This document shows, piece after piece, positions 43,948 to 56,900 of a stretch of DNA of 64,000 bases. The translations under genes were made by a program, and so were the position numbers. Position 1 is the stretch's first letter. Each line of letters begins with the position of its first letter. Origin of the DNA: Micropterus salmoides (lineage: Eukaryota > Chordata > Actinopteri > Centrarchiformes > Centrarchidae); assembly GCF_014851395.1 (NCBI RefSeq), contig NW_024040817.1, positions 16,684,610 to 16,748,609 on the forward strand, in the 5' to 3' direction. The notes under the pieces were generated by a model that worked only from the letters and a program-made list of their open reading frames with translations, was not told the DNA's origin and ran no database searches.

Positions 43948-46900
43948 CCACCCATCTACCCACCAGCACACATACATACACTCTTAAGGCAAACATATGT
44001 CTGTTATCACCAACATATGGGTGCAGTCCACGACCATTAATAAGCAGCCATTTCATACTTGAGTACCCTGGGAACGTGATTTACATTAAAAATGGAAGAA
44101 AATAGTCAACTCACACTTCAGAGTTCACTTTATAATGCTGTCTCAATACCTAATCTATACAAGTGAAAAAGAATATTGTTTAGATAAATTTTTGATTTTT
44201 TTCCTCTCCTCCTTCATCTTTTTTCTATTGTGTGTTTAATTAGATAAATTAAAAGCCATTTTAGGGTTTGAAATCCATAAGTCTGTGTAAAAATGCAGCT
44301 GGTTTGCAGCAAGGATTCTAGTTTTGAGGTCAGGGACCTAACGCTGTCTCCTTGTTTCTCTCTGTAGGTGACACAGCTGGTTCCTGCGGCGATCCTGGCA
44401 TTCCCTCACAAGGTTCGAGGGAGCAAACGGATTTCAGGATCCGTTCCAAGGTTCACTTCAGCTGCTCGGAGGGTTATGAGCTGATTGGTTCTTCAGAGAG
44501 GATGTGCTTCCCTAATGGGACCTGGTCCGGCACACAGCCCTTCTGTAAACGTAGGAGGAGACTTTGACTTAACCTCAACCTATCAGACCCCAGCACCTTG
44601 ATACCGACCCAGTTATAGATTCACCCATGCACTGCACAGTCTCCTTAAATAACCATAGTCATGGAGCTGAAACTCACTGAGATGCACGAGGCTTTCTCTC
44701 TCTCATTCTCTCATTTTCCCCCAGCTGTCCAGTGTGGTAACCCTGGCACTCCCAGTAATGGCAGAGTTTTTCGTTTGGATGGAACAACATTTTCTCACTC
44801 GGTCATCTACTCCTGCATGGATGGCTACTTGCTCACCGGCGCCACCACCAGGCAGTGTCAGGCCAACGGGACCTGGTCAGGGGCGCAGCCCAACTGCACC
44901 AGTAAGTTACCTGCTGTATGTTTAGCTACTTTAACAATATCTGATGCTCCATAAGTACAGTACTCTGCAGTACATGTTTTGTTTAAAATTTTGAAAGTGA
45001 ACTCATACTTAGGGTGACTTGAAGGCTAAAGAGCAGACTGTCAGCTTTATGTATTACATACTACAAATAATCAGAGTATTAAATCCTTGCTTTGCTATGG
45101 CATAAAGTCTGCAACCCATAAACATCATCAAACTCCTGATGTGTGATTATAAGGTTTCCTTTCCAGCCTTTTGCGACCTTATTTTATGCACAGTTTTAAA
45201 TTATTCTGCGACAGTATAGGTCTGAGTAATGAAATCAGCCTCAAATCTCCATGCTCCTGTTACAGACTTTATAGGGTGACATGAATAACCTTGATTGTTG
45301 TTTACTTTACTTAATTTGCTTTTTGAACTCTGTGGGAAAGTTCCCAAGAGTAAATAATAATAAAACATAACATTATGTTCCCACATGAAATGTGACTAAA
45401 GCCATGGTTGAACAAGTGTTAATCAGTGCTGCATGTTACACAGACTACAAAACCTGCATGTGGCGATAGATACAACAGCTACAGGTATATAGCTAACAAC
45501 ATACCTTGTTAAACACATGAATACATTGTGTCCCAAGGTGAAATTCACTTAACTTGGGACTCTGCATGAAGAGAGATCTAGCAGTATTTTTATGTCCTAC
45601 AATTTTCAGTGACATTCTTGACTTCAATGCACTTTGCAAAGAAATAAGCTTTGAAATGTCCAGAAGTACGGAACAAAGAGATAGAAATGCTGACAAACCA
45701 CATTTCTTCAATATGGGGTCCTGGAAGTTTATAAGAATCCCCAGACTTAAAGGAAATAGCTTTTACAGTAGATTACACTACATCTATTAACAGGCATGAC
45801 AGGTTCTGGGGTGGGTTTAAAAGCATTTAAACTGCCTATTAGACTATGAAGGACAGTGCTTTATAAGTGCAGTCAGGGGAGTCCTAATGCTCCTTAAAAG
45901 AGTCCCAGGACAACCTTGGCCATTTTTAATATCACTGTTGTTTGATTCATGAGAAGTTAAGCCCATAACTTAATCTGGAGATATCATATAGTCCGATCAC
46001 AGATTCGCTTACCCACTGTCATCTCCGCAACTTAAAATTACACTAACGGAGAAGATAAGCACAAGTATTATTAGAGGTGTGACAAGACACTTAGCTCACG
46101 AAATGAGATGAGACATGATATTGGGTTCACGAGTATCAAGGCGAGGTGAGATTTTAACACATTTTTTAAAAGAAATCTTCAATGCTGAATTATACCAAAA
46201 TTTCTGACATCAAACAGTTAATTTCCTGCATTCTGGTGATTTTTTTCTGCATCAATTTATGGTGGAAATGTTAATTTATGTAAAGGCTAACACAAAGTTC
46301 AGGTGACGATTCCAAATATTATGGAATATAATGCAGTAAGTCTCTTAGGCATTCTGTGTCGCTTTCAGATATCTTTTCTACTGTAGATCAATTTCTCTCA
46401 TGTAATATCATTCCTGCTGAAGTTGACGATGGATGGATGGATGGATGGATAAACCCTTTAAGATCTCATCACACATCTAGTTAGTATAGATGAATTTGCA
46501 GAGACATGATTCTTGAAACAAAATCTTTTGACAGTTATATACTTACATGAAACTTTTTGGATGTATATTTTTCAGAGGGTTATTTCTATGTATCTAATGT
46601 ATGTAGGTAATAATGTACTGGAAGCTTGATGTCCTCAATCAGAATCTGAGAAAGCCTTGTCACCAGCCTTGACCTAGGGACAACTAACAAGGTTAGGCTA
46701 GAGGATCTCAGGTTATGACTTGGAGCATAAGGTGTCAAAAGCTCCGTAATATAGCTGGTAGCTGGTAGCCAGACCATGCTGGACATTAAAAGTTCTAAAA
46801 AATAATCAATCAATTAAAATCAACCCTGAATTTAACTGGCAACTAGTGAACAGGGGCAAGAATAGGGATAATATGGGAACTGTGATTGGTCTTTAAAAAG

Positions 46901-49900
46901 TTTGAGCAGCAGCAATCTGCACTTGCTGAAACCAAGCCACTGAGAATGGACTAAGGCATGTCAACAGTGCATTGCAGGTCTAATAGTCCAGATCGAAAAG
47001 ACAAAGGCATGAATAAGACTTTCTACGTGGGGAAAAGAAAAAGCTTTATTATTATTATTATTATTATAATACTATAACAATAATAATAATACATTTTATG
47101 TGTATATATGTACTTTACCTTTAAAACAAATCTCAAAGTGCTACAGGTAAGAACATAAAAGCAAGGTAAATGTATCTATGGAAAATGCATTTCCATAGAT
47201 GCACTGGTGGGTGAGGAGGGAGACCTTGTATTCAATCCTAGCAGGAACGGGAAGCCAGTGAAGCGAATGGACAATGGGTGTGATGTGGTCATACTTTCGC
47301 ACTCTCATCAGGATCCTTGCGGCACTGTTCTGAACATTCTGCAGTCTCTGCAGACTCTTGTTAATTTTGGTAATATTTCTTAGGTGGAAGTAACAGAATT
47401 TAATGAGATTGTTGACACATGGTTCGAAGTTCAATTGAGATTTGAATGTGACACCTAGCTGAAGATTTGTTATTGGTTGCCGGTGGACCAATAAACGGTT
47501 GTAATCTGCTTGCTAAGTTATCAGGGCCAAAGATTAGTACTTTAGAGTTTAGCTGCAGAACGTTACAAGTCATCCATTTCTCAGTATCAGTTACACACTC
47601 CGTTAAACACAACGTTATCTGGCTTAAAGGTTAGATTTGTGTATTGTCTGTGTAGCAGTGATAGGAGAACCATTAAAATGAGCGATGTGTCTCAATGGAA
47701 GTATATAAAAGCAAAACAAAATGGGACCAAGAATAGATCTCTGAGGCACCCCACAGTGGAGTGCAATATTCTTTACCCCCCTTGTCTCACACAGTACCTC
47801 TTTCACTACAACTCTTTTTCTCTACAAATATATCTATCCTTATCATTTGAATTAAGCTATCCGAAAGGGCATACAAGCAGGAGTAATTATAGTAGAGTAA
47901 TGAGTGCATTAAAAGTCCAATTATCTCATGCCTGTAAAGCAATCTTAATCTTGTCCATCTCCATAGTGATAAACTGCGGGGATCCAGGTGTGCCAGCTAA
48001 CGGCCTTCGCTACGGAGAAGACTTTACGATTGGTCAGAATGTCACCTTCCAGTGCCAACCAGGATACAGAATGGAGGAGGATGGATCATCTGTGAGGACG
48101 TGCACCCAAAATGGGACATGGAGTGGGAATATGCCTATATGTACAGGTAAATTGTTTATTAAATGTACTTATTATTTACAATTGTTGTAGTAATCTTACA
48201 GTACACTATTTATACTGTTAAACTACTCAAATGCTTTTCTTTAAACTTTTGGGCTATTCTTGACTATCTTCTGTGAAGTATATTATTACCCCCTCACTAA
48301 CACAGAGGATGTAACTGGTATTTAAACATTTCCCATGTGTACGGGCAGTACAGTACAACTGCTGGATTCATAACTGGGCTCTAAATCAACCCTTGTATAA
48401 ATCTAGGTACATAAAGGCTGACACAGCAGATTCTGCTCACCATGCAGTCAGTGCCTTTGTGAGGAAAACAAAGATATACAAACAAATCAGATAATATGAG
48501 TCACATGAACATCTTGTAATTGCCGTAATTAGTTTAAATTGTGTCTGTTACTTGGCTTGACTGAGAGTCTACAAGAGTAAATCACAACTATTTGCATTGG
48601 CAAATTTGAATAGCTATGAAATAATAAAGTAATTTTCAAATCAGTAGTTGTAATCAATGATGTAATCAACCGTCTCCATCTCTCTAAATCAGTCAATTTA
48701 CAGGACAGTGATTTTGACTGAAACAGCAGCATCACATGCAGCTGCTGAAAACCTTCCCCCCCCCCCCCTCTCTCATATATATATAGCGGTGACCTGCCCA
48801 GCTCCCCCTGCCATCAGTAATGGGGTACTGCAGGGCAGTGACTTTGAATGGGGCAGCAGTGTGAGCTACAGTTGCTCACCTGGATATGAGCTCTCATTCC
48901 CAGCTGTCCTGACCTGTGTGGCCAATGGCACCTGGAGCGGCATGCTACCACAGTGTTTACGTAAGTACACACACACACATATAGACACACTCTCATACAC
49001 ATGCATTACCAGGTATAAGCGCACACATTGCATGTTATTATTCTTTATGAACCATCAGTTACAATTGGAAGCAAAATTTACATTTGTCCTTGAGAAAAAG
49101 TTACTACTTGTCGGCAAAGTTAGCACCACATACTGAAATGAGATTGTGTATGTTTGTGTGCGTGTGTCGATGTGTGTGTGCAGCCAAGTTTTGTGGCGAC
49201 CCAGGCACTCCAGTCGGTGGTTTCAGAGAGGGCCGGAGTTTCATCTACCAATCAGAAGTGACCTTCAGTTGTGCTGCACCTCTCATTCTGGTTGGCACAG
49301 CCACCAGACTTTGTGAAAGTGATGGTACCTGGAGTGGCACACAGCCACGCTGTATCGGTAAGTTTAACCATTTGTGTTCACTTAACGAACAAAACAGGGA
49401 GTACATTATAGAACAGATAAATATTTTCCAAATATCAGTGCTTCCTTTTAAAATCATTCAAACCTTGCATTTTTATGTGCACTTTTTGCAGTTTTAGGTT
49501 CACTTAATTTTTTATATTCATATGATCACTCCATCTCAACGCAAAAACTTAAGTTGAAAATGACTTTGGATCTTGGTAGAGCTGGATGTCATTTCAAATT
49601 TTGCAGTAAGGCCAAAACAATATCTGAGTTTTTTGGGGGGTTTTTTGGTACTGTAGTTTGAGAAATATGCAGATGTTTTTGCTGCAAAACCAGTTTCACA
49701 AAAGAAGGAAAAAGTTATCAGGTGTTAAATGTGTCTTAACATAAGCAGCCACACAAGAACATTGTGTAATCAATATAGCATAGTCTGTATTTGGCAAAAT
49801 TTTGATATAAATCATTATCGATCTGATAAGAGACTAATCATGAATCTGACATTGAATGCCAGCTTTTGGTACTTGACAGTTTTCAATTCTTGGAGCTACA

Positions 49901-52900
49901 CATACATTTTTATCAATACCAAAAAAAGATTTGAAACCCAGTCCCAAAGGTCAACAATCTTGAAATACTGTCAACTGTTTCTCCAACTGCAGTACTACTG
50001 CTGCACCAAACATTAATCTAAGATTTTACTGATCGTTCCTGACTATATCCTCAATCATTTATCCCCACATAAGCTGGAGCATAGCCTGGTATCCTCAGGC
50101 AGTGGTGTCTCGTTCACTTCAAAGTCAGGGTTAAAATTAAAAGGCTGGATGGTGGAGCCCCCAGACTTTTAAAATGATAATTTATCAGGAGGTAAAATCA
50201 TCTTCTTCTTCTAAATAACATATCAAAGCAAAATATTGTTTTTAATGTTGTGTCTTTGCTGTGCACGTTTTCTTTTGATTAGTATTATTTTGTTTTTATT
50301 TTATATGTTTACTTCCCTGACTGAATATCTGTGTGGGTTAAATAACTTAACGCATTATTTAGTTTATGCTAGACTGCACGTTTATTATGACTGGTTTGTG
50401 GCTCACTGGGGAGCCTGGACTCGTGTCTGATATCCCCCTGCATAATGATCATGGCAATTAATGACCTATCGTTATGGAGTTGACGGCCACATTTCAGTTT
50501 ACTCATGGGTTTGCTGCGCAGAGCAGCCACTGTTCTGTCAAAGTTAAAGTTACATAGACTTATTGGAATAATAATGAATAGTGACTGGGGGCTCATCTGA
50601 GACAATTTTGTAAATGAAAAAGGAGCCTGAGGAGGACAGGCCTTAAAGGATTCTGCTGTTTCCAAATCTTCCTTAAAAAACTCCTGCTGTTTTCACTGTT
50701 AGATAGATTCAGTATCTTTGATTATACATATAGTAATCATTTCCAATCTTGTTTGAAGTTGTTTTGCCAACATTTTTGGACTTGATTGTATCATGGTATC
50801 TGTATTTCCTGAATAGTAAATACTAGCAGTCAGTAATATGTTAGCAGAAGGACAACAGAGGCATTCCTTCTTCTGTTTCACAGACTTCACATGATAAGTT
50901 TCTACATGTACAATACGTACAGTGAACACTAATGAAATGTATCTATAAATATGAATTCCATAATTGTCAGTAAATATAGGACTTTATTAGGGCTGAATGC
51001 GAATAGTCAAAGATTCGATGATTCGATAAAAGGAGCCTGGTTCAACACACAGAGCCTTTATAACGACGATCGTACCATTTTTTTTTTTTTTTATTTCTTG
51101 AGACGCTCTGGTTGCTATGATACACAATTTCCTGGCCCTTGCTTTGCATGAAGAGAAGTCTGAAACATGAAAGGACAGACTCTCTGGTGGGTTTATGAGA
51201 TTTTGCGGGCGAGGAAAGAACTCGGCGAGTAGGTATATAGTAGTATCGTTTTGTTCAAGATCGGATGCGCTCAGTGTGGTGTTTGTCCAGTCCTCCTGCA
51301 CTGTGATTGGACGGCTGGGCAAAAAGTGACAGTGACGAGCGCAGCATTTTTCCCATAGTTGAACATTTTTTAAACTCTCTGCGACCGGAAAAAAACACCC
51401 CAGCGCCTAGCGTGCAAAAGACGCTCACTGCCTCGTCACGCTGCTGCCGTTTTTACCATGTTATAAAAACACAGCGCTCCCATTACAATGAATTGAAAAA
51501 AGACGCTGGCCTCAGCAAAAAACGCTTTGGTGGACATAGGCCCTAACCATTGAATCTACAACTTAAGATGTAAAGTTCAGAATTTTTTTCAGTGCTTTCC
51601 TTGGTAGTTATTGAACAATTTGATATATAAACATAATGTGCTCGCCCTAATACACTGATTTCCTTGCCTCTGAGAGAAAGGTTATATACAGTAGTGTATC
51701 TATGACACATTTAGCCAAAATTCCAATTTCTAAAACAATTACCATTCAATAAGTTATGTCTAAAAAGTGGGGCTCTTATATAGGAACGTCTTTTCAAAAA
51801 TTATAGAGAAAGTGCCTCCTTAAAAGTGAGACAACACCAGGGCACGCTGTAACTTACAGTATTTAGTGAAAGGTTTCTAGAAACGGGCATCCACATCCAA
51901 CTTCAAACAAGCTGCTGCTATCTGGGGATTAAGAAGAAAATGAGAAGGGATATTCACACACATTACAAATAGTCCCACTGGGTCTATTCACCACCCAATA
52001 TGTGATGTTTAGAGCACCACTTCACAGGTCTGATTCAGAGCAGGTGCTTAAACATCAAGCATGGTGATGAATTGTAATAAATGAGAGCTTTTGTATAATG
52101 CGAACAGACACTTGACTTTTTGTTGCTTCATAGCGCTTGATAAGGCATGGATACAGTACTTTACAGCTGCTATAAAGTCATACGTTCCTCGTGAAATAGG
52201 AAACTAAAAATAGAAGGCTTGCTCTGAAGTGTTACTTCATTGATGTAGACTTAATCTATAACTACTGAAAAAGAAGTAAGTACAGCATAAGTTTGCTACT
52301 CGGGAAAGGACATCTTTCATTTCTATATACATATAGATGTGAGACAATGATACACAAGCATACACACAATCATAAAGTGCCTCTCAGTGCTGCTTTATTA
52401 TTTTTTTCTACTTTGGAAGTGAAGTGAGAATGTAATGTTAAGCGTGGGGCTTTGAGTTTGTGTGTGCTTGGGTGATTTATTAGTGTGTGATTGCAGCTGT
52501 TCGTTAGTGTGTGATGTGTATTACTATGTGACTGTAACAGAATGAGTTTTGAGCTGAGGCAGCCTGCTCTTTAAATAAGACAGACGATGGAGGGGTGTTG
52601 GGGGGAGTGGGGTGGGCAGCGAGAGATACAGTGACATGGAAAGATAGAAAGAGAGAGGAAGAGCGCAGTTAGAGAGGGTATAGAAGCGGTGGAGTCAGGG
52701 GGCAGTGAGTGGGGGGAGCAGTTAGAGAACTACAGGAAAAAAGAGAGAAGTGGAGAGTGAATCTGTCATTTCGGAAGCTGTATTGAATCGCGCTGTGCGT
52801 CAGGATGTGCTCTACATGCTGATGTTCCTGCCACACACACATACGCTCTCTCTCAAAGCAGGTCCTGCTTCGTTTTCTGATAATGCACTCCTGCCCCCTG

Positions 52901-53950
52901 CTGTCATGCTGGGATATATACCCTGGGACATATACCCTGTTGTTACCATGACAACAGTGGAGAGAAAAGGAGAGTTGAGAGAGAACATATAATGCTATTG
53001 CTAATCGATCTTTCCTTTAGATTTTGGGTAGAAGTACTCACACACTTGTGCTGTTCTTTTCAGAACCGACCAAAACCAGCTGTGATAACCCAGGAACGCC
53101 ACGCTATGGCTCCTTAAACCGAACATACGGTTTCAAGGTAAGATATTGCTCTTGACCAACCAAACTGTATATCTACCTTCTTTCCCAAGTAGTTAACTTG
53201 CTAATATCAGAAACTGTTGTTGTGGTAAAAGGCAACTTAATAAACTGTCTAATTACAAAGAAAGAAAGAAAGAAAGAAGGAAAGAAGGAGGGCAGACAGT
53301 TGGTCTGACAAAACAAGACGTAAATGTGTCAACAATTGGCTCGGGAAAATTGAGTAATTGATTATGAAAATAATTGTTACTTGCTGCCTTATTTTGCAGA
53401 ATAGGCTTATACAAAGAGGCATGAATATGCCTCTTCGTATAAGCCTATTCTGCAAAATTTAAGTTGAATTCAATTTTATTTATATAGTTTCCTATTCATA
53501 ACAGAACTTAGGTCACTGCATTTTTCATATAGAGTAGGTCTAGACTGTACTCTTTGTAATAGTATTTACAGAGACCAAACAGAATAGAACGGTATAACAT
53601 GGAGGTGATGATACATTTATGTTTCATTGTAGATATCCTTATACATAATTATGACATTAAGTCCCTATTTTTCATTTGATACGCAGAAAAAACAAAATAT
53701 AATTTAAATAGTTATCGTTTACTATTGCATGCATTTGCAGTTGCATAGTTATTGCACAGTAATCACCAACATGAATGTCAGTCTGTATTTTTCCAAGGCC
53801 CCACCCATTATGCTTTAAATAAGCAGACGCCATGTCATTTGGAATGAACATTTTATTGTATGTGGTATTTTTATATTTTATACTTATTCATCTGTTATGA
53901 CAGCCCCATCTAATAAACTAAATTACAGTATTGGTGTAATTTTGTGTCAT

Positions 53951-53988
<38 letters not shown>

Positions 53989-56900
53989 CACAGGTCGGAA
54001 GCGTGGTGTCATTTCAGTGCCAGCCAGGTCATTTGATTCAGGGCTCTTCCTCTAGAACTTGCCAGCCCGACCTGACGTGGAGCGGAGCGCAACCTGAGTG
54101 CATACGTAGGAAACACGCATCCTATATACTTGTTAACTTATCGCCCATCCTGTCTGTCAGACTCTAATTCCAGTGCACAAATTCCTTCTCCACCCTCCAG
54201 CCCATGCCTGCAAGCAGCCGGAGAACCCGCTCCATGTGGACGTGATGGGGATGGATCTGCCCGGTTTTGGCTACACCTTGGTGTACAGCTGTCAGCATGG
54301 CTACTTCCTGGCGGGAGGTTCTGAACACAGAGTCTGCAAGAGTGACGGCACTTGGACAGGAAAGATGCCTATATGTCGAGGTTAAAAAATATCCCTTTCT
54401 CTATATATACACATACACACATATATAGTAGATCTGGTTTTGAAAAATTAAGTATGAGTGGACAGGTACAAGTTTTGCTCAGCACGCGTACCTGGCCATC
54501 TGGAGTAGGGTGAGATTTCCTGGAGGGCTGATCGCTGGTCTGGCAGCACTGATAAAAAAAAGAAAAGTACAATACCCCGTGGTGTTTCATCCTTCATTAG
54601 ATTAGCCTGACCAGGTCCGTACAAGTATGGTTATGAATTCATCACATCCCAGGAGTCCATTTTCCTTCCCCTACCATCTTTACTGCATACACGGAGCAAA
54701 CAATGACAGGCAGGATGTGTGGAGCTTAAACCTGGGGAACCGTAGCAGGTACATTTACAAGTTAAGCATACTGTAAAGAGTGTTTATGGATTAATATGGG
54801 GTCACTGGAGGTTCTCTTTGGTCAACAAGTTACTAAAATGAGTGTATGAGTAGCATGTCTGCATACATAAAATGCCAGTTTAAATAAAAGCTTAAATTTC
54901 TAAAAGTAGCCTGCATCTCTAATACCACTTTTTGATGTTTGTACATATTATGAGAAGTAGGATGATGGTTGAACTATCTGTGTTTTTTCTTTTAGTCCAT
55001 TCTACCAGTGTCTTCTTGTGATGTATAATTGAGACAAAAATGAGGATTGTGAACAATTGACCCTTTTTCTGACCTTGTACATACTAGCATACAATACTCA
55101 ATAGTTGCCAAAACAATCTCACCAGAATGTATTTTTAGTAGCATTTCTGGAGCTTTCAGTTGTATCACACAATCTTCATCAGCAGATGGAGTTTGCCCAG
55201 CTGCCATGTCATTCTGCCATGGAAGTACTTCTTTTCCGCATTGGCTTAAAAGTTTCGATTGAAAGTTTCCTGACCTTGGAAATGGTTATAGACAAATCAA
55301 TCTCACCACAAGGTCCTTTTAGTAGAGGTTCTGCAGCGTTTGATTGTATCACAGAGACTTCCATCAATACTATTGCAAAGTGCAAGGTGTAGATTCCCCA
55401 GGATGGACATGCTATGTTAATTTGTGTATTTTCCTGCACATTAGAAATGATTGAGCTAGATTTTTTTTTATCCATCAAGAAATGTTAACCGATGAAGATA
55501 TGAACCCACCCTTGCACAAGGAAAAACTACGAGCTTCAACTTTCAAATCATTCCACCAAGACGGTCACCCTTTTGCCCTGAGGTGGCCTTTAAAATTGGA
55601 ACACTTTCTGATCCAATTTGAGATTCTAGGACAAATACCTTCTACCTTGCTTGCCTTTACTTGTAGGCAACAATGGCTGCATCTTGAAGCGATGATAGAA
55701 GCTGTTCTGAAAGATCAAGTGCCTTAAGGCCACTTTTAAAAGCATCTAATATGCACACCAAATTATTGGTCATGAACTCTATTTTCATTGCTGTGCCTAC
55801 AAATAACCATCAAAGAGGTTTATTTTGTGTGACCCTTTTTAACGCACTCATTTTGTTAATGTGTGACAAATAGTGACCAACATTGCATTTTAATTTGGTA
55901 ATATAAGTGCACTCCCTGAATAAACATAGCTTCCTTTGATATCAGCTGATGGGTCTGTAACAAGAGCCAAAACCAAAACATTTTAACATCCTTTCATACT
56001 GCGTCCATATAGCTCTGTTTACGTGTTTTAATAGCACATTATCTTTGACCCTGTGTGTGTGTGTGTGTGTGTGTATAGCTGGAGAGAAGAAGAAACCTGT
56101 GAAACCAGCAACAGGAACTCCCAGCCCTAAACTAAATGGTCAGTTCTATTACAGTCTTTTCTATTCCAGGCTAGAACAGCCCTGTTGTTCCTTGTGTATT
56201 CTTCACTTTTCTTTTCTATTTTGGTTTAGTTTGGTCTTGTCTACTGTAGTATAATAAATGCTCCTCTGCTCCTTTTCACTCCACTCTGCTCTGTTCCACT
56301 GTGTTCTTTTTATGTTCTTGTCGATTTTATTGTACTTTACTACTTTCCATTGTAAATAATTTATTTTTCCTCACTACACTTAGAAAGGTAAATGAACTGC
56401 TGTGATGTTCTGCTCGTCTCTGTGCTGCCGTTTTATTCAGTTGTCTTTTTTTCGGTTCTGTTCTGTGTTGATCTGTCCTATTGTGTTGTAATTTAATAAC
56501 CCCTTGATTCTAATTGCACATGAAAGACTTTCTATACTACTACTACTGTATGCACACGTTCCTGTGACTATAAAAGCAGGAAGCAGCCCTTAAATCTACT
56601 GCAAGATTCTGTGTACAGACAGCCATGAAATCTTGTTTCTTACCACATGTGGATAAAGGATTATAACTTCTGTATATCTCCATTTTTGCTATTTCCAATA
56701 CAAATTAGGCAAATTTTGTGGTTTGGAGTCAAAATTAATTTGTCTGCAACATACCCAAACTGCAAAACATTTAATATCTCACTGATAGCCCTCTGATGTA
56801 ATGGATGAAGAGTTGTGACTATTGATCAATCAATGTTTTTAGTTTTGACAATTTAGACTGTCATGAATAAAGTTTAGCAGTCAAATGTTAGCTTCAGCTA

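Larger units (their letters stand above)
40701..44367 (+). other. intron, 3.7 kb, with MITE copies and a long (CA)n
   Basis: Contains the degraded repeat 41918-42240, the MITE 42257-42635, GT runs near 42914-42945 and the CA tract 43895-43947. The rest shows nothing recognised. Confidence 0.6.
44902..47966 (+). other. intron, 3.1 kb, about half repeat-derived
   Basis: Contains a repeat at 46070-46300, a GGAT microsatellite at 46431-46450 and two LINE fragments (46580-47035 and 47041-47810) that end about 155 bp before the S24 exon. Confidence 0.65.
53138..53993 (+). other. intron, 856 bp, with hairpin, LINE-tail repeat and (CT)n acceptor tract
   Basis: Contains an AGAA tract (about 53258-53290), the palindrome at 53391-53458, the repeat at 53466-53584 and a (CT)n run at 53952-53986 immediately upstream of the acceptor CCACAG. 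Confidence 0.75.

Noticed and set aside
43693..44105. Open frames full of TH or VC repeats on both strands
   Set aside because: They are translations of the (CA)n microsatellite at 43895-43947 with no other coding signal.
47639..48190. 183-codon plus-strand frame running into the S24 exon
   Set aside because: Only 47967-48146 is coding. The upstream part is antisense LINE sequence and intron read through in the same frame.
52891..52904. CTCF-like motif CTGCCCCCTGCTGT (minus strand), with weaker ones at about 8700 and 9850
   Set aside because: Short motifs of this kind occur by chance and within repeats. No supporting context, so not listed as regulatory features.
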